Both the position numbers and the translations under genes were made by a program. The notes under the pieces are model-generated. The model was not told the origin of the DNA, ran no database searches, and saw only the letters and a program-made list of their open reading frames with translations. A stretch of DNA of 64,000 nt from the NCBI GenBank assembly GCA_902780505.1, contig CACZFN010000004.1, forward strand, positions 1 through 64,000, written 5' to 3'. Origin of the DNA: an uncultured Ruminococcus sp. (GTDB taxonomy: Bacteria > Bacillota > Clostridia > Oscillospirales > Ruminococcaceae). Shown here piece by piece: positions 30,943-41,987 of the stretch (position 1 is the stretch's first letter; each line of letters opens with the position of its first letter).

Positions 30943-32220
30943 TTAGTTTTTTATTATTGAAACTGATACTTTTTCAGTATCAAAAAGTATATCTATACAG
31001 TCCATAAGTTCTTGTTCGGTAAGTGAAGCAAGGTCATCCGTCATATCAAAAAGGTCGATATCAAGAAGCCCTGCCGAGGTAAGATTATTAGTACAAGCCT
31101 CAACGTTATTGAATTCCCTAACAAGAGAGCCGTACATTGATTTCCTGATTATCTCAAAGCGTTCTGTATCAATGCCGTCACGCTTTACACGTTTTATCTC
31201 GTCGATTATCATATCCCTGACTTTCAGCGGCTGCTGTGATTCGCCGTCAAATATGCAGGCAAAGAATCCATCGCCAAAAAAGACCTCACTTGAAAAAACA
31301 TTGTTTATAAGCCCCTGCTCATACATAGTTTTATACAGCGGACTTGCCGAATCTGCCAGAAGCTGTATCAGCACATTAGCGCAAAGCTGCATTTTCAGAA
31401 GTTCCCTGCCTTTGAACGGCCTGACTTTGAAGCCGATATTAAACAGCTCTGTACCGACAGAAAACTGTTCTTCAACGACTTTCTCGCTGACATTTTCGGG
31501 TTCTTCGGGTAAGCTTACTTCCACCCCGAGGTCTTTTGACGGCTTGAGGTGTTCGTCGCATATCGCAATGACTTCGTCCTCGTCTATATCGCCTGCAACA
31601 ACAAGTATCATATTATGCAGATCGTAAAACGCATTATAGCACCTGTAAAGCAGTGCGGGATCTATATCCTGTATCGACTCAACCGTTCCCGCGATATCTA
31701 TTCTTACGGGGTTATTCTTGTACATAGCTTTGAGCAGGTTATAAAAGCACTGGCGTTCCGGCGAATCAGAACACATCTTGATCTCCTGTGCTATTATACC
31801 CCTTTCCTTTTCAACGTTTTCTTCAGTAAAAAAAGGTGCCTGAACAAAATCAAGCAGTATACCGAGCGACTGCTGATAATTATCTGTACAGCTGAATGTA
31901 TATACAGTCTGGTCAAAAGAGGTATATGCGTTACCGCTTGCACCTGTCTTTGCATAAAGCTCAAAGACATCACAGTCCTCGTTTTCAAAAAGCTTATGTT
32001 CAAGGTAATGTGCAATACCCATAGGCACTGTCACAAAGTCCTTGTCCTCCCTTGTTCTGAAAGTTGTATTGACCGAACCGTATCTTGTTGCAAATGCGGC
32101 ATTGACTGTAGAAAACCCTTCCATTTTCATAAGCAGTACCGTCAGGCCGGTTTCATGTTTATAGACGGTATACTGTGCGCCAAGTTTATCATCAATGTGG
32201 ACTGTCTTTTCTGTTATCAT
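30943..32220 (-). CDS. M16 family metallopeptidase (YmfH-like)
   Basis: A 425-residue zinc peptidase of the insulinase family. It carries the inverted zinc motif HYLEHKLFE (HxxEH) and the downstream Glu region EKERGIIAQEIKM. It is the catalytic partner of the YmfF-like gene just upstream, and Firmicutes normally encode such a pair. ATG 32220 is chosen because GGGGAGG lies nine bases upstream and it nearly abuts the previous stop; the longer frame runs back into that gene. Its substrate is unknown. It may process peptides in the cytosol. Confidence 0.88.
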   Translation of the reverse strand: MITEKTVHIDDKLGAQYTVYKHETGLTVLLMKMEGFSTVNAAFATRYGSVNTTFRTREDKDFVTVPMGIAHYLEHKLFENEDCDVFELYAKTGASGNAYTSFDQTVYTFSCTDNYQQSLGILLDFVQAPFFTEENVEKERGIIAQEIKMCSDSPERQCFYNLLKAMYKNNPVRIDIAGTVESIQDIDPALLYRCYNAFYDLHNMILVVAGDIDEDEVIAICDEHLKPSKDLGVEVSLPEEPENVSEKVVEEQFSVGTELFNIGFKVRPFKGRELLKMQLCANVLIQLLADSASPLYKTMYEQGLINNVFSSEVFFGDGFFACIFDGESQQPLKVRDMIIDEIKRVKRDGIDTERFEIIRKSMYGSLVREFNNVEACTNNLTSAGLLDIDLFDMTDDLASLTEQELMDCIDILFDTEKVSVSIIKN

Positions 32221-32221
32221 A

Positions 32222-33505
32222 TCAGGACACCTCCCCGCCGTCATTTTCGGGTGAAACGATATACACAGTATCAAGCTTCATAGCGGCGGCGGCCTGTGTT
32301 ATCTGCTCTCTTGTCACAGCATTTATCCTGCCGCATATCTCCTCGGGCGAGCAGCTCTCCCCCCTTGTAAGCTGGGTAAGATACCACGCCACCATATCTG
32401 AAATACTGTCATTATTGGATTTGAACCCCGAACACAGCGCAAGCTTTGTGTTTTCAAGTTCTTCGTCGGTAAAGTCACCGTCCGCAAGGCTTTTGAGCTG
32501 CAATAGTATTTCTTCCCTTGCCCTGCCGCAGTTTTCCTTATCAGTGCCGCTGTCAACGAACATAACGTTTTTGGTATCGGCAAACCCTGCCGAACAGTAA
32601 TAGCAAAGCGAAAGCTTTTCCCTTACATTTGCAAACAGCTTTGAAAACGGCACACCGCCGTAAAGCATTATCATAAGCTTGTTTACATATATATCGTCAT
32701 TGTCGGTCTTAAACGCCATACAAAGCTTTGTCTGCCTTACATCTATCTTTTCTTCTGTAAAGGACACCTCACTTTTAAGCGGTGACGGTGTTCTGAAAAC
32801 TATATCATCGTCAGGTTCTCTCTCTATCTTTGAAAATGCCTCAATAATGCGCGGGACATTTTTTTCTGCCTCACTGTTGCCTGCGACAAATATCTCGATC
32901 CTTGCTTTTTTGAGAAGTTCTTTGTATTCTTCGTACAATCCTTTCCTGTCAAGGCTCATTGCAAGGTCAAGACCGTCATAGTAAGTTACAGCGCTTGCTT
33001 CGCCTTCATATATCTTTTTTCTTGCCTGAATGATAGCATAGCTTCGTTTATCGTTTATAAGCGATTTTATAGAATCAACAACATCCTGCTGTGTTAATCC
33101 GAAATACTTTTCATTAAAGCCGCCGTCGGTGACATCGGGATAAAGTGCACAGTCAAGCAGGATATCCGTCAGCTGTCCGGATACATTTTCGTTATTGATC
33201 GTGAATTTATCAGCGAGGCTGTTTGCACAAAGCCCGAACATATGGTTATCGCCTGCCCTTGCGCTTGAAACGGCAACTGTCGAGCCATAAAGCTTCATAA
33301 GCCTTTTATTTAGTTCTGTCCTTGACCTTATCCTGCCGTTTGAAGTTATAAGCAGCTTAGGAATAAACCCGCTTGTTACGATATTATGTTCATCCGCCTT
33401 GTTAATAAAGAAAATATATGCAGAAACGGATTTGAATTTATCGTCATATATCCTTGTAAGTCCTATTCCTCTGCCAAGGTCTGTCCTGTTAAAGCTTGCA
33501 GACAT
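32222..33505 (-). CDS. M16 family peptidase-like protein (YmfF-like)
   Basis: A 427-residue M16-fold protein without an HxxEH motif, so it is the probable non-catalytic half of a heterodimer with the next gene. Recognisable parts are IPKLLITSNGRIRSRTELNK, KLYGSTV and YGGVPFSKLFANVREKLSLC with YYCSAGF, the region in which M16 partners carry the R/Y residues. The stop is shared by overlap with the start of the catalytic gene. First gene of the M16-M16-lgt-folD operon. Confidence 0.88.
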   Translation of the reverse strand: MSASFNRTDLGRGIGLTRIYDDKFKSVSAYIFFINKADEHNIVTSGFIPKLLITSNGRIRSRTELNKRLMKLYGSTVAVSSARAGDNHMFGLCANSLADKFTINNENVSGQLTDILLDCALYPDVTDGGFNEKYFGLTQQDVVDSIKSLINDKRSYAIIQARKKIYEGEASAVTYYDGLDLAMSLDRKGLYEEYKELLKKARIEIFVAGNSEAEKNVPRIIEAFSKIEREPDDDIVFRTPSPLKSEVSFTEEKIDVRQTKLCMAFKTDNDDIYVNKLMIMLYGGVPFSKLFANVREKLSLCYYCSAGFADTKNVMFVDSGTDKENCGRAREEILLQLKSLADGDFTDEELENTKLALCSGFKSNNDSISDMVAWYLTQLTRGESCSPEEICGRINAVTREQITQAAAAMKLDTVYIVSPENDGGEVS

Positions 33506-33559
33506 TTATCTACTCCTTTTCTATGATCATACAAAAATCAAATATACACTAACTATTTT

Positions 33560-33588
33560 ATTATACCACACTTTATATAGATTTTCCA
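33560..33588 (-). promoter_or_regulatory. Promoter of the M16-lgt-folD operon
   Basis: On the minus strand the -10 TATAAT (33560-33565) is exact. The -35 TGGAAA (33583-33588) is weak, with a 17-bp spacer. Confidence 0.45.
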
Positions 33589-33674
33589 TAGTTTTCACAA
33601 AAATTTCATACAATCAATAATAACGTATTAATCCGCAAGTCAGAAGTCGCATAATATCCCAATATAACAGTATT

Positions 33675-33713
33675 ACCCCGAAAAGCCTCAAATCTGCCGT
33701 TCGGGGTATTTTT
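33675..33713 (+). terminator. Hairpin after uvrA
   Basis: ACCCCGAA (33675-33682) pairs with TTCGGGGT (33700-33707). The T-run (ATTTTTTAC) is on the plus strand, so it terminates plus-strand transcripts best. It is the only hairpin near the uvrA stop and may act weakly in that direction. Confidence 0.5.
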
Positions 33714-36535
33714 TACAATAGTTTTTTCAGATAGCTGCCTGTATAGGACTGCTCACATCTGCTTATATCCTCAGGCGTACCCGCGCATACGACAGTTCCG
33801 CCGCCGCTTCCGCCCTCGGGGCCTAAGTCGATTATATGGTCACATACCTTTATCACATCAAGGTTATGCTCGATTATAAGCACTGTATTACCGCCGTCTG
33901 CAAGCTTTTGAAGCACATCAATAAGCTTATGGACATCAGCCGTATGCAGACCTGTTGTGGGTTCGTCAAGAATATATATAGTCTTTCCTGTTGACCTTTT
34001 TGAAAGCTCTGTTGCAAGCTTTACCCTCTGTGCTTCACCGCCGGAAAGCGTTGTGGCCGGCTGACCTATCTTTATATAGCCAAGCCCGACTTCATAGAGC
34101 GTTTCAAGCTTTCTTCTTATCTTCGGGTGGTTTGAAAAGAACTCTACACCCTCCTCAACTGTCATTTCAAGCACATCATAGATGCTTTTGCCCTTATACT
34201 TTATATCAAGTGTTTCCCTGTTATACCGCTGCCCCTTGCAGACCTCACACGGCACATAAACATCAGGTAAAAAATGCATCTCTATCTTGATGATACCGTC
34301 GCCCTCACAGGCTTCACATCTGCCGCCTTTGACATTGAACGAAAAACGCCCGCTGCCGTAGCCTTTCATTTTAGCGTCATTTGTCTGAGCAAACAGTTCC
34401 CTTATATCCGAGAACACACCCGTATATGTCGCAGGGTTTGAGCGCGGTGTCCTGCCTATCGGTGACTGGTCTATACATATGACCTTATCAAGATTTTCAG
34501 CACCCTTTATTTCCTTGAAAGCGCCCGAACGTATCCTTGCGCGGTTTAATCTGCACGCAAGTTCTTTATAGATTATCTCGTTTACAAGTGATGACTTGCC
34601 TGAACCCGAAACGCCTGTAACACAAGTCATTGTACCAAGCGGCACCTTTACTGTTATATCCTTCAGGTTATTCTGTGCCGCCCCCTTGACTGTAAGGAAC
34701 TTACCATTGCCCTTTCTGCGCTTATCGGGGACGGGTATCCTGCGTTTTCCGCTCAAATACTGCCCTGTCATGGATTTTTCGCACGCCTTTATATCGTCGA
34801 TAGTTCCCTGACAAACTATCTCCCCACCGTGAACGCCTGCACCGGGGCCGACATCTACAATATAATCGGCGGCATACATAGTATCCTCGTCATGCTCTAC
34901 CACGATAAGGGTATTTCCGAGGTCACGCAGGCGTTTAAGTGTCGCAATAAGCTTATCGTTATCACGCTGATGCAGACCTATAGAGGGTTCATCAAGTATA
35001 TACAGTACCCCCATAAGGTAAGAGCCTATCTGTGTCGCAAGTCTTATACGCTGACTTTCGCCGCCCGACAGAGTTCCGCTTGAACGTGAAAGCGTAAGAT
35101 ATTCAAGCCCTACGTTTTTAAGGAAACCGAGGCGTTCTTTTATCTCCTTGATTATACGTTCACCTATAAGCTTATCTCTGTCGGATATCTTTATGTTTTC
35201 AAAGAAATCAAACGCTTCTGTGACCGAAAGCCTTGTAAGTTCGGCAATATTCAGACCTCCCACCGTAACACAGAGCGATTCCTTTTTGAGCCTGTCACCA
35301 TGACAATGCGGGCAAACCTCGTCAGACATATAGTTTTCTATCTCCGCCTTTGAATACTCACTGGCGGTTTCCCTGTATCTTCTTTCAAGGTTGTTGATTA
35401 TCCCCTCAAACTCCGCAGTGAACTGTCCGCTGAAATAGCCGCTTTCCCTTGTCATCTTCAGCTTCTGCCCCTGTGTGCCGTACAGGAATATATCAAGTGC
35501 GTCCTTTTCCATATCCTTGACGGGTATATCAAGTGAAACACCGTAGGTTTCAGATATAGCGTTAAAATACATCATAGCTATCGAATTATCATCAAGGCTG
35601 TTCCAGCCGCTTGCTTTTATAGCACCCTCACGGATAGAAAGGTTCCTGTTAGGTATTATAAGTTCGGGATCAAGCTTCTTGAACACACCAAGCCCTGTAC
35701 AATGCTCACAGGCACCGAACGGGTTATTGAAAGAAAACATTCTCGGCGTAAGCTCGTCAATAGAGATGTTATGCTCAGGGCAGGCGTAATTGAGCGAAAA
35801 ATGCATTTCCTCGCCGTCTATAACATCAACTGTAAGCAGGCCGTCAGTAAGCGAAGTAACTATCTCACAGCTGTCTGCTATACGTGATTCTATCCCCTCT
35901 TTGACAACAAGTCTGTCAACTACTATATCAATATTATGCTTCTGGTTTTTATTAAGCTTTATAGTTTCGGAAAGGTCATAGTTTATCCCGTCGATACGCA
36001 CCCTGACATAACCTGATTTTCTTGCCTGATCAAGCTCTTTTACGTACTCGCCTTTTCTTCCCCTTACAATTGGTGCTAAAAGCTGCAGCTTTGTGCCCGC
36101 AGGAAGCTCCATAAGCTTGTCGACTATCTGGTCGATCGTCTGCTGACTTATCTCACGGCCGCAGACGGGGCAGTGCGGCACGCCTATCCTTGCGTACAAA
36201 AGGCGCAGATAATCATATATCTCCGTAACAGTGCCAACTGTGGACCGCGGGTTTTTTGACGTTGTTTTCTGGTCTATAGATATTGCAGGAGAAAGCCCTG
36301 ATATCGAATCGACATCAGGCTTTTCCATCTGACCGAGAAACATTCTCGCATAGCTTGAAAGCGATTCCATATATCTTCTCTGCCCGTCGGCATATATCGT
36401 ATCAAAGGCAAGTGAGGATTTACCCGAACCCGAAAGCCCCGTAAATACGATAAGCTTATCCCTCGGGATCGTAAGGTCAACATTTTTCAGGTTATGTTCC
36501 CTTGCGCCTTTGATAACAATTTCGGTATTCTGCAT
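33713..36535 (-). CDS. uvrA: Excinuclease ABC subunit A
   Basis: A 940-residue ABC-type ATPase that finds bulky DNA lesions with UvrB in nucleotide excision repair. Two ATP-binding modules are present: [20 protein letters not shown] near residue 30 with signature [11 protein letters not shown], and [19 protein letters not shown] with signature [14 protein letters not shown]. Zinc modules [25 protein letters not shown] and [23 protein letters not shown] are visible. The length is standard. Its start overlaps the uvrB stop (TAATG). Confidence 0.98.
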   Translation of the reverse strand: MQNTEIVIKGAREHNLKNVDLTIPRDKLIVFTGLSGSGKSSLAFDTIYADGQRRYMESLSSYARMFLGQMEKPDVDSISGLSPAISIDQKTTSKNPRSTVGTVTEIYDYLRLLYARIGVPHCPVCGREISQQTIDQIVDKLMELPAGTKLQLLAPIVRGRKGEYVKELDQARKSGYVRVRIDGINYDLSETIKLNKNQKHNIDIVVDRLVVKEGIESRIADSCEIVTSLTDGLLTVDVIDGEEMHFSLNYACPEHNISIDELTPRMFSFNNPFGACEHCTGLGVFKKLDPELIIPNRNLSIREGAIKASGWNSLDDNSIAMMYFNAISETYGVSLDIPVKDMEKDALDIFLYGTQGQKLKMTRESGYFSGQFTAEFEGIINNLERRYRETASEYSKAEIENYMSDEVCPHCHGDRLKKESLCVTVGGLNIAELTRLSVTEAFDFFENIKISDRDKLIGERIIKEIKERLGFLKNVGLEYLTLSRSSGTLSGGESQRIRLATQIGSYLMGVLYILDEPSIGLHQRDNDKLIATLKRLRDLGNTLIVVEHDEDTMYAADYIVDVGPGAGVHGGEIVCQGTIDDIKACEKSMTGQYLSGKRRIPVPDKRRKGNGKFLTVKGAAQNNLKDITVKVPLGTMTCVTGVSGSGKSSLVNEIIYKELACRLNRARIRSGAFKEIKGAENLDKVICIDQSPIGRTPRSNPATYTGVFSDIRELFAQTNDAKMKGYGSGRFSFNVKGGRCEACEGDGIIKIEMHFLPDVYVPCEVCKGQRYNRETLDIKYKGKSIYDVLEMTVEEGVEFFSNHPKIRRKLETLYEVGLGYIKIGQPATTLSGGEAQRVKLATELSKRSTGKTIYILDEPTTGLHTADVHKLIDVLQKLADGGNTVLIIEHNLDVIKVCDHIIDLGPEGGSGGGTVVCAGTPEDISRCEQSYTGSYLKKLL

Positions 36536-38502
36536 TATTTTTCCCCCTTGAGCTGTGCTATCTTGTCACGCAGGAATGCGGCGTGTTCAAATTCAAGCAG
36601 TTTTGCCGCTTCTTTCATCTGTTTTGTAAGCTTGTCTATCAAAGCCTGCTGTTCACGCTTTGACATCTTAGTCTTCTGCCTTGCAGAGTATTCCACTTCT
36701 TCCTTAGTGGAGATCTCTATTACATCTCTTATATCCTTGACTATTGTTTTGGGCGTTATACCGTGATCCTTATTGTATTTTTCCTGTATCTCGCGCCTTC
36801 TTGCGGTTTCGGTGATAGCAGCTTCCATTGACCTTGTAACGGTATCGGCATACATTATGACCTCGCCGCCTGCATTTCTTGCGGCACGCCCTATCGTCTG
36901 AATGAGCGAGCTTTCCGATCTTAAAAAGCCTTCCTTATCCGCATCAAGTATAGCCACAAGCGAAACTTCGGGCAAGTCAAGTCCCTCACGCAGAAGGTTT
37001 ATTCCGACAAGCACATCAAATTCACCGAGTCTGAGATCCCTTATTATCTCCATACGCTCGATAGTATCAATATCGTGGTGCATATATCTTACTTTTACGT
37101 CCATGCTTTTCAGATATGCAGTAAGATCCTCTGCCATTTTCTTGGTGAGAGTCGTAACGAGCACACGTTCGTTTTTTTCAGTACGTTTATTTACCTCACT
37201 TAACAAGTCATCTATCTGCCCCTCGGTAGGCTTGACCGTTATAAGCGGATCAAGCAGACCTGTCGGCCTGATAAGCTGTTCGACTATCTGCGCCGAACGT
37301 TCCTTTTCAAACGGCCCGGGGGTTGCAGAAACAAACACTGCCTGCCCTATATGGCTGTAGAATTCATCAAAGGTCAGCGGCCTGTTATCAAGCGCGGAGG
37401 GCAGTCTGAAGCCGTAATTGACAAGCGTTTCCTTTCTTGCTCTGTCACCTGCATACATACCCCTCACCTGAGGGAGTGATACATGGGATTCGTCAACCAT
37501 TAGCAGAAAATCATCCGGCAGGTGGTCAAGCAGGGTATACGGGACAGCCCCCGGCTCACGCCTTGCAAGCACCCTCGAATAATTCTCTATTCCAGAGCAG
37601 AACCCGACTTCTTCGAGCATTTCGATATCGTAGTTGGTGCGCTGTTCTATCCTCTGCGCTTCTATAAGCATATCCCGGTCTTTGAAATACTTTATACGCT
37701 GATCAAGTTCCTGCCTTATCTCCTCGATAGCCTCACGCATTTTATCCTTTCCTACGATATAGTGCGATGCGGGGAATATGACCGTATGCGAAAGGAAGCT
37801 GAGCACTTCACCGGTTATAACGTTTATCTCGCATATCCTGTCTACTTCATCGCCGAAAAACTCGACTCTTATAGCCGTATCCGTAGAAGCAGCGGGATAT
37901 ATCTCCACAACATCACCGCGTACACGGAATTTATTCCTCACAAAATTCACATCATTGCGTTCGTACTGTATACCTACAAGTTCGGCTATAAGCTGTTCAC
38001 GGGATTTTTCCTGCCCCTTGCGGATCGACACGCACATAGAGCGATACTCCTCGGGATCACCGAGAGAGTATATACAGGAAACAGATGCAACTATTATAAC
38101 ATCACGGCGTTCATACAAAGCAGAAGTCGCCGAATGGCGGAGTTTATCTATCTCATCGTTTACAGAGCTGTCCTTTTCGATATAAACGTCCTTGCTCGGG
38201 ACATATGCTTCGGGCTGGTAATAATCGTAGTAGGAAACGAAATACTCAACAGCGTTTTCAGGGAAAAACTCCTTGAATTCAGAGCAAAGCTGGGCGGCAA
38301 GTATCTTATTATGGGCAAGCACAAGTGTCGGGCGGTTGACACGTTCGATAACGTTAGCCATTGTAAAGGTCTTGCCTGAACCTGTAACACCCAGGAGTGT
38401 CTGCTCTTTCATACCGCTTTGTATGCCCTTTACGAGCTTATCCACCGCTTCGGGCTGGTCACCCGAAAGCTTATAATCGGAAACGAGCTTGAATCTGTCC
38501 AC
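36535..38502 (-). CDS. uvrB: Excinuclease ABC subunit B
   Basis: A 655-residue helicase-like DNA damage verifier. Order: [15 protein letters not shown] Walker A (about 40-54), the beta-hairpin region [20 protein letters not shown], motif [43 protein letters not shown], and a C-terminal UVR motif that binds UvrC ([20 protein letters not shown]). The length is standard. First gene of a two-gene operon with uvrA. Confidence 0.98.
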   Translation of the reverse strand: MDRFKLVSDYKLSGDQPEAVDKLVKGIQSGMKEQTLLGVTGSGKTFTMANVIERVNRPTLVLAHNKILAAQLCSEFKEFFPENAVEYFVSYYDYYQPEAYVPSKDVYIEKDSSVNDEIDKLRHSATSALYERRDVIIVASVSCIYSLGDPEEYRSMCVSIRKGQEKSREQLIAELVGIQYERNDVNFVRNKFRVRGDVVEIYPAASTDTAIRVEFFGDEVDRICEINVITGEVLSFLSHTVIFPASHYIVGKDKMREAIEEIRQELDQRIKYFKDRDMLIEAQRIEQRTNYDIEMLEEVGFCSGIENYSRVLARREPGAVPYTLLDHLPDDFLLMVDESHVSLPQVRGMYAGDRARKETLVNYGFRLPSALDNRPLTFDEFYSHIGQAVFVSATPGPFEKERSAQIVEQLIRPTGLLDPLITVKPTEGQIDDLLSEVNKRTEKNERVLVTTLTKKMAEDLTAYLKSMDVKVRYMHHDIDTIERMEIIRDLRLGEFDVLVGINLLREGLDLPEVSLVAILDADKEGFLRSESSLIQTIGRAARNAGGEVIMYADTVTRSMEAAITETARRREIQEKYNKDHGITPKTIVKDIRDVIEISTKEEVEYSARQKTKMSKREQQALIDKLTKQMKEAAKLLEFEHAAFLRDKIAQLKGEK

Positions 38503-38546
38503 TAAGAACTTCCCCTTTCAGCAAATAATAGAACAATCGTTTTTAC

Positions 38547-38575
38547 ATTATACCATATTTATTTTTAAATGTAAA
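38547..38575 (-). promoter_or_regulatory. Promoter of uvrBA
   Basis: TTTACA (38570-38575) and TATAAT (38547-38552) on the minus strand are separated by 17 bp. No obvious LexA/DinR box (GAAC-N4-GTTC) was seen around it. Confidence 0.6.
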
Positions 38576-38606
38576 GGGTTTTTTATGAACAGAAATATAA
38601 GTCTGT

Positions 38607-38635
38607 TTGACTGAAAGGGAAAGATATGGTATAAT
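38607..38635 (+). promoter_or_regulatory. Promoter of the GNAT/rluA operon
   Basis: TTGACT (38607-38612) and TATAAT (38630-38635) are separated by 17 bp. It lies back to back with the uvrBA promoter. Confidence 0.8.
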
Positions 38636-38663
38636 TAGAAAAAAGATATACGGGAGTAAAAAT

Positions 38664-39122
38664 ATGGAAAAGAAAGTATTATTTAAAGAGCTTGATGAAA
38701 GCAGTCTGCCAATGGCAACAAGGCTTTACAAAGAGGCATTCGGCGGTGAGCCGTGGAACGATGACTGGAGCGATGAAGAGCAGCTGCTATGCTACATAAG
38801 GGATATAGCCTGCGGCTTTAATGCGCTTAATTTCGGGCTTTTTATCGACGGGGAGCTTACTGCGGTGTCGATAGGCAGTATCAGGCATTGGTGGGAAGGA
38901 ACAAATTACAACATTGAGGAATTCTTTGTTTCCCCCGAGATGCAGGGGCAGGGCTTGGAAACAAGCTTTATGAAGATGATAGAAAACAACATAAAAAAGC
39001 GCGGACTTAGCGGAATATTCCTGCAAACAGACAGCGACAAGCCCTCATACGGTTTTTACAAGAAAAACGGCTTTAATGAGCTGAGCGCTCATGTAAGCTT
39101 TTACAAAAGCGTAAAGGAATGA
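38664..39122 (+). CDS. GNAT family N-acetyltransferase
   Basis: A 152-residue acetyl-CoA-dependent transferase of unknown substrate. Central strands (FGLFIDGELTAVSIGSIRHW) lead to the acetyl-CoA loop VSPEMQGQGLETSFMKMIEN (the Q/RxxGxG/A-type motif here is QGQGLE) and the late GFYKKNGFNELS motif. The start at 38664 has GGGAG seven bases upstream; the longer frame begins inside the promoter. It is followed seven bases later by a second GNAT gene. Confidence 0.82.
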   Translation: MEKKVLFKELDESSLPMATRLYKEAFGGEPWNDDWSDEEQLLCYIRDIACGFNALNFGLFIDGELTAVSIGSIRHWWEGTNYNIEEFFVSPEMQGQGLETSFMKMIENNIKKRGLSGIFLQTDSDKPSYGFYKKNGFNELSAHVSFYKSVKE

Positions 39123-39129
39123 CAGCAGA

Positions 39130-39579
39130 ATGAACCAAAGCATAAGACACGCGACAGCCGCTGACGCATCAAGGATAGCGGAAATAATCATCACAAACTA
39201 CAGAGTGAACTTTTACCCGTTCTTTAAAAATGACGAGTATTATTTTAAGGAGCTGAATGTCGTTGATATGGCAAAGGAATATGCAAGCGGCGAAAAGGCA
39301 CTTAAAAACTGCTTTGTCTATGATGACGGGGTAATAAAAGGGATCATAAGGATAAATGGAAAAGAGATAGAAAAGCTGTTTATTGAGCCGCAGTTTCAAT
39401 CAAACGGGATAGGGGCGCAGCTTTTGGAATTTGCGGTCAGGGAAAGAAAGGCAAATTGGCTGTGGGTGCTTGAATACAACAAACGAGGTATAGCCTTTTA
39501 TGAAAGAAACGGCTTTAAGCTGACGGGCGAAAAAATGACAGAGGACGGCTGGGTGCCGCTGCTAAAAATGGAGTGCTGA
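39130..39579 (+). CDS. GNAT family N-acetyltransferase
   Basis: A 149-residue GNAT enzyme with IRHATAADASRIAEIII at the start, FIEPQFQSNGIGAQLLEFAV (acetyl-CoA loop QSNGIG) and the typical C-terminal VLEYNKRGIAFYERNGFKLT. Substrate unknown. It is the second gene of a three-gene operon. Sequence similarity to the first GNAT is low, so they are not a recent duplication. Confidence 0.87.
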   Translation: MNQSIRHATAADASRIAEIIITNYRVNFYPFFKNDEYYFKELNVVDMAKEYASGEKALKNCFVYDDGVIKGIIRINGKEIEKLFIEPQFQSNGIGAQLLEFAVRERKANWLWVLEYNKRGIAFYERNGFKLTGEKMTEDGWVPLLKMEC

Positions 39580-39584
39580 AAAAG

Positions 39585-40547
39585 ATGAAAGAATTCAGGA
39601 TAAACAAAAACGACGCAGGGCAAAGGGTTGACAAGTTTATAACAAAAGCTGTGCCGGCCCTGCCGAAAAATCTCATTTACAAATACATTCGCTTAAAAAG
39701 GATAAAGCTCAACGGCAAAAGGTGCGAGATATCAGCAAAACTTAACGAGGGCGATATCATGCAGTTATACATAAACGACGAATTCTTTGATAATGCAGAC
39801 AGCAAAACAGCCTTTTTAAGTGCACCTGCAAAGATAGATATAGTTTACGAGGACGAGAACATTATCCTTGCAGACAAGAAGACAGGGCTTGTGGTACACG
39901 AGGACGAAAGCGGCAGCGCGGATACACTTATAAACAGAATAACCCATTATCTTTATAATAAAGGCGAATACTCCCCCGAAGCCGAGCACAGCTTTGCACC
40001 TGCATTATGCAACAGGATAGACAGAAATACCGGCGGGATAGTTATATGCGCCAAAAACGCCGAAGCGTTAAGGGTGATGAGTCAGAAAATAAAGGACAGG
40101 GAACTGCACAAAAAATACCTTTGCGTTACCGTAGGCATACCAGAAGCAAAGCAGGCTGAGCTTAAAGCATATATGATAAAGGACGAAAAAACAAAGAAGG
40201 TAACGGTTTTTGACTCCCCCGCCGAAGGCACAAAGACAATGATAACAAAATACCGTGTACTGGCCGAAAACAAACAGCTTGACATCGCACTGCTCGAAGT
40301 TGACCTTATAACAGGGCGAACCCACCAGATAAGGGCGCATATGGCACATATCGGCTATCCGCTTTTAGGCGACGGCAAATACGGCTCAAACAGGGTGAAC
40401 AGGCAATTCGGCGTAAAAACACAGGCGCTTTATTCCTATTATCTGAAGTTTGATTTCAAGACTGAAAGCGGAAGCCTCGCCTGCCTTGACAAAAAGGAAT
40501 TCATCGTAAAAGATATATGGTTTAAGGATAAATATTTTGATATTTAG
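39585..40547 (+). CDS. RluA family pseudouridine synthase
   Basis: A 320-residue enzyme that converts uridine to pseudouridine in rRNA or tRNA. An N-terminal S4-like domain (AGQRVDKFITKAVPALPKNL) precedes the catalytic domain with the CNRIDRNTGGIVICAKN motif (catalytic Asp in R-x-D) and LITGRTHQIRAHMAHIGYPLLGDGKYG. It belongs to the RluC/RluD/YjbO type; the target nucleotide cannot be told. The start at 39585 is inferred; the previous gene ends six bases before it. Confidence 0.9.
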   Translation: MKEFRINKNDAGQRVDKFITKAVPALPKNLIYKYIRLKRIKLNGKRCEISAKLNEGDIMQLYINDEFFDNADSKTAFLSAPAKIDIVYEDENIILADKKTGLVVHEDESGSADTLINRITHYLYNKGEYSPEAEHSFAPALCNRIDRNTGGIVICAKNAEALRVMSQKIKDRELHKKYLCVTVGIPEAKQAELKAYMIKDEKTKKVTVFDSPAEGTKTMITKYRVLAENKQLDIALLEVDLITGRTHQIRAHMAHIGYPLLGDGKYGSNRVNRQFGVKTQALYSYYLKFDFKTESGSLACLDKKEFIVKDIWFKDKYFDI

Positions 40548-40692
40548 AAATATGGTCATATACTTGACACGCCACGATCATGACTGCAAATAATGCTAAT
40601 GCATTCAGCACTTTGCCATAGCCCCCTCCCTTTCGTAAGAGGAGGTGCTGGGGGTGGGGTTGTCCACTATATACAATGCATGGTTATTGTGT

Positions 40693-40740
40693 CGGCTGCG
40701 CAGACCTGTGCCCGTCCGGGCAAGCGGCGCAGCCGTTTTT
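40693..40740 (+). terminator. Strong terminator after the rluA-type gene
   Basis: CGGCTGCGC (40693-40701) pairs with GCGCAGCCG (40727-40735), enclosing TGCCCG/CGGGCA, and ends in TTTTTAT. The rest of the gap 40548-41064 has no credible gene. It includes a pyrimidine-rich/purine-rich segment at 40620-40660, (CCCCCTCCCTTTCG and GGTGCTGGGGGTGGGG), of the kind seen in intergenic repeats, and an AT-rich promoter zone. Confidence 0.85.
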
Positions 40741-40959
40741 ATAACAAGTGCGCAAAGCGCAATCCCCGGTCGTTCATTGTTATCGTTCATTAAAATAGCT
40801 TCTGTTATACTCAGCAGCAATATAAAAGAGAATAGAAACTTAGAAAAAACTGTCAAATAACGGCCGTCAAATAGCATAAAAACGAGATAATTTATTTGTT
40901 AAGAATAAACAAAAAATGTGACATTTTAATAATATTTATGTCGTTTTGAATAATTTCTA

Positions 40960-40988
40960 TTGTTTTTTTTAAGAAAATGTGATATAAT
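40960..40988 (+). promoter_or_regulatory. Promoter of the PHP gene
   Basis: TTGTTT (40960-40965) and TATAAT (40983-40988) are separated by 17 bp. Confidence 0.5.
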
Positions 40989-41064
40989 TATTCGTGATAT
41001 TTTTTGAGATCAGGAAATAATATCAAACATATATATAATACAAAGCTGAAAGGGGCTATTTAAA

Positions 41065-41937
41065 ATGGCAGGAGATCTGCATTGTCACACAACACTTTCC
41101 GACGGTTCTCTCGGTATTGAAGAAGTCATAGCGCAGGCTAAAAGAGTAGGGCTTGACTATCTTGCTATAACAGACCATGATACACTTTCATCATCAAACA
41201 GGGCTAAGATACTTGCTGAAAGGTACAATATCAGCGTTATACCCGCAGTTGAACTCTCTGCGTGGGACAAGACAAGGAACAACAAGGTCCATATCCTTTG
41301 CTATGCACCGCAGAAGCCTGACAGATTAGAAGGCCTATGCCTTAAATGCTGCCAGATAAGAAAGGAATGTGCAAAGGAAATGCTTGCAAAGGTAATGGAT
41401 ATATATCCCATTACCGAGGATATGGTATACAAGTATGCCAAAAGCTCAAAAAGCCTTTACAAATCCCACATAATGCGTGCGCTTGTAAATTACGGCTATG
41501 CTACGGAATTCTACGGGCCGGTAAACGACAGCCTGTTCAAATACCCTGACGGCAAATGTCTTGTTCAGCGTGAATACCCTGATGTCAATTTCGTTATAGA
41601 CCTTATCCATTCGGCAAAGGGCGTGGCTGTATTGGCACACCCGTATCATTTCGGCAATATCGAACTGCTTGAAGAACTTGTCAGGGCAGGCAAGCTTGAC
41701 GGGATAGAGGTGAACCACCACTCGGCAAATGAGGAAGAAAGGGCTTATCTCAGAAAGATATGTCAGGAAAATGACCTTATAATGACAGGCGGTTCGGACT
41801 TCCACGGGCTTTATAATGACAGGGTGACATACATCGGGAGTAATGTATGTGATGACGAAAACATCGAAAAGCTCAAAAAGCTTATTCATATAAATTCACA
41901 AAAAGCTAACAATAAAGCTGTTAAATCTGACGAATAA
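41065..41937 (+). CDS. PHP-domain phosphoesterase
   Basis: A 290-residue metal-dependent phosphatase. Metal ligands are visible as DLHCHTTLSDGSL near the N-terminus, ITDHDTLSS, IPAVELSAW, VLAHPYHFG and GGSDFHG. The architecture matches the YciV/RNase AM family (3',5'-nucleotide phosphatase and 5'-3' RNA trimming). GAAAGGGG lies before the ATG. Malic enzyme follows 50 bases later. It could also be read as a histidinol phosphatase-type PHP, but the order of motifs favours the YciV group. Confidence 0.8.
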   Translation: MAGDLHCHTTLSDGSLGIEEVIAQAKRVGLDYLAITDHDTLSSSNRAKILAERYNISVIPAVELSAWDKTRNNKVHILCYAPQKPDRLEGLCLKCCQIRKECAKEMLAKVMDIYPITEDMVYKYAKSSKSLYKSHIMRALVNYGYATEFYGPVNDSLFKYPDGKCLVQREYPDVNFVIDLIHSAKGVAVLAHPYHFGNIELLEELVRAGKLDGIEVNHHSANEEERAYLRKICQENDLIMTGGSDFHGLYNDRVTYIGSNVCDDENIEKLKKLIHINSQKANNKAVKSDE

Positions 41938-41987
41938 AAGTGGTATAATATATTGGTAAAAATTATACCGAAAGGAAGTATATTTTA

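Noticed and set aside
33675-33713. Standard rho-independent terminator for uvrA.
   Set aside because: The T-run lies on the plus strand while uvrA is on the minus strand; kept only as a plus-strand or weak bidirectional hairpin.
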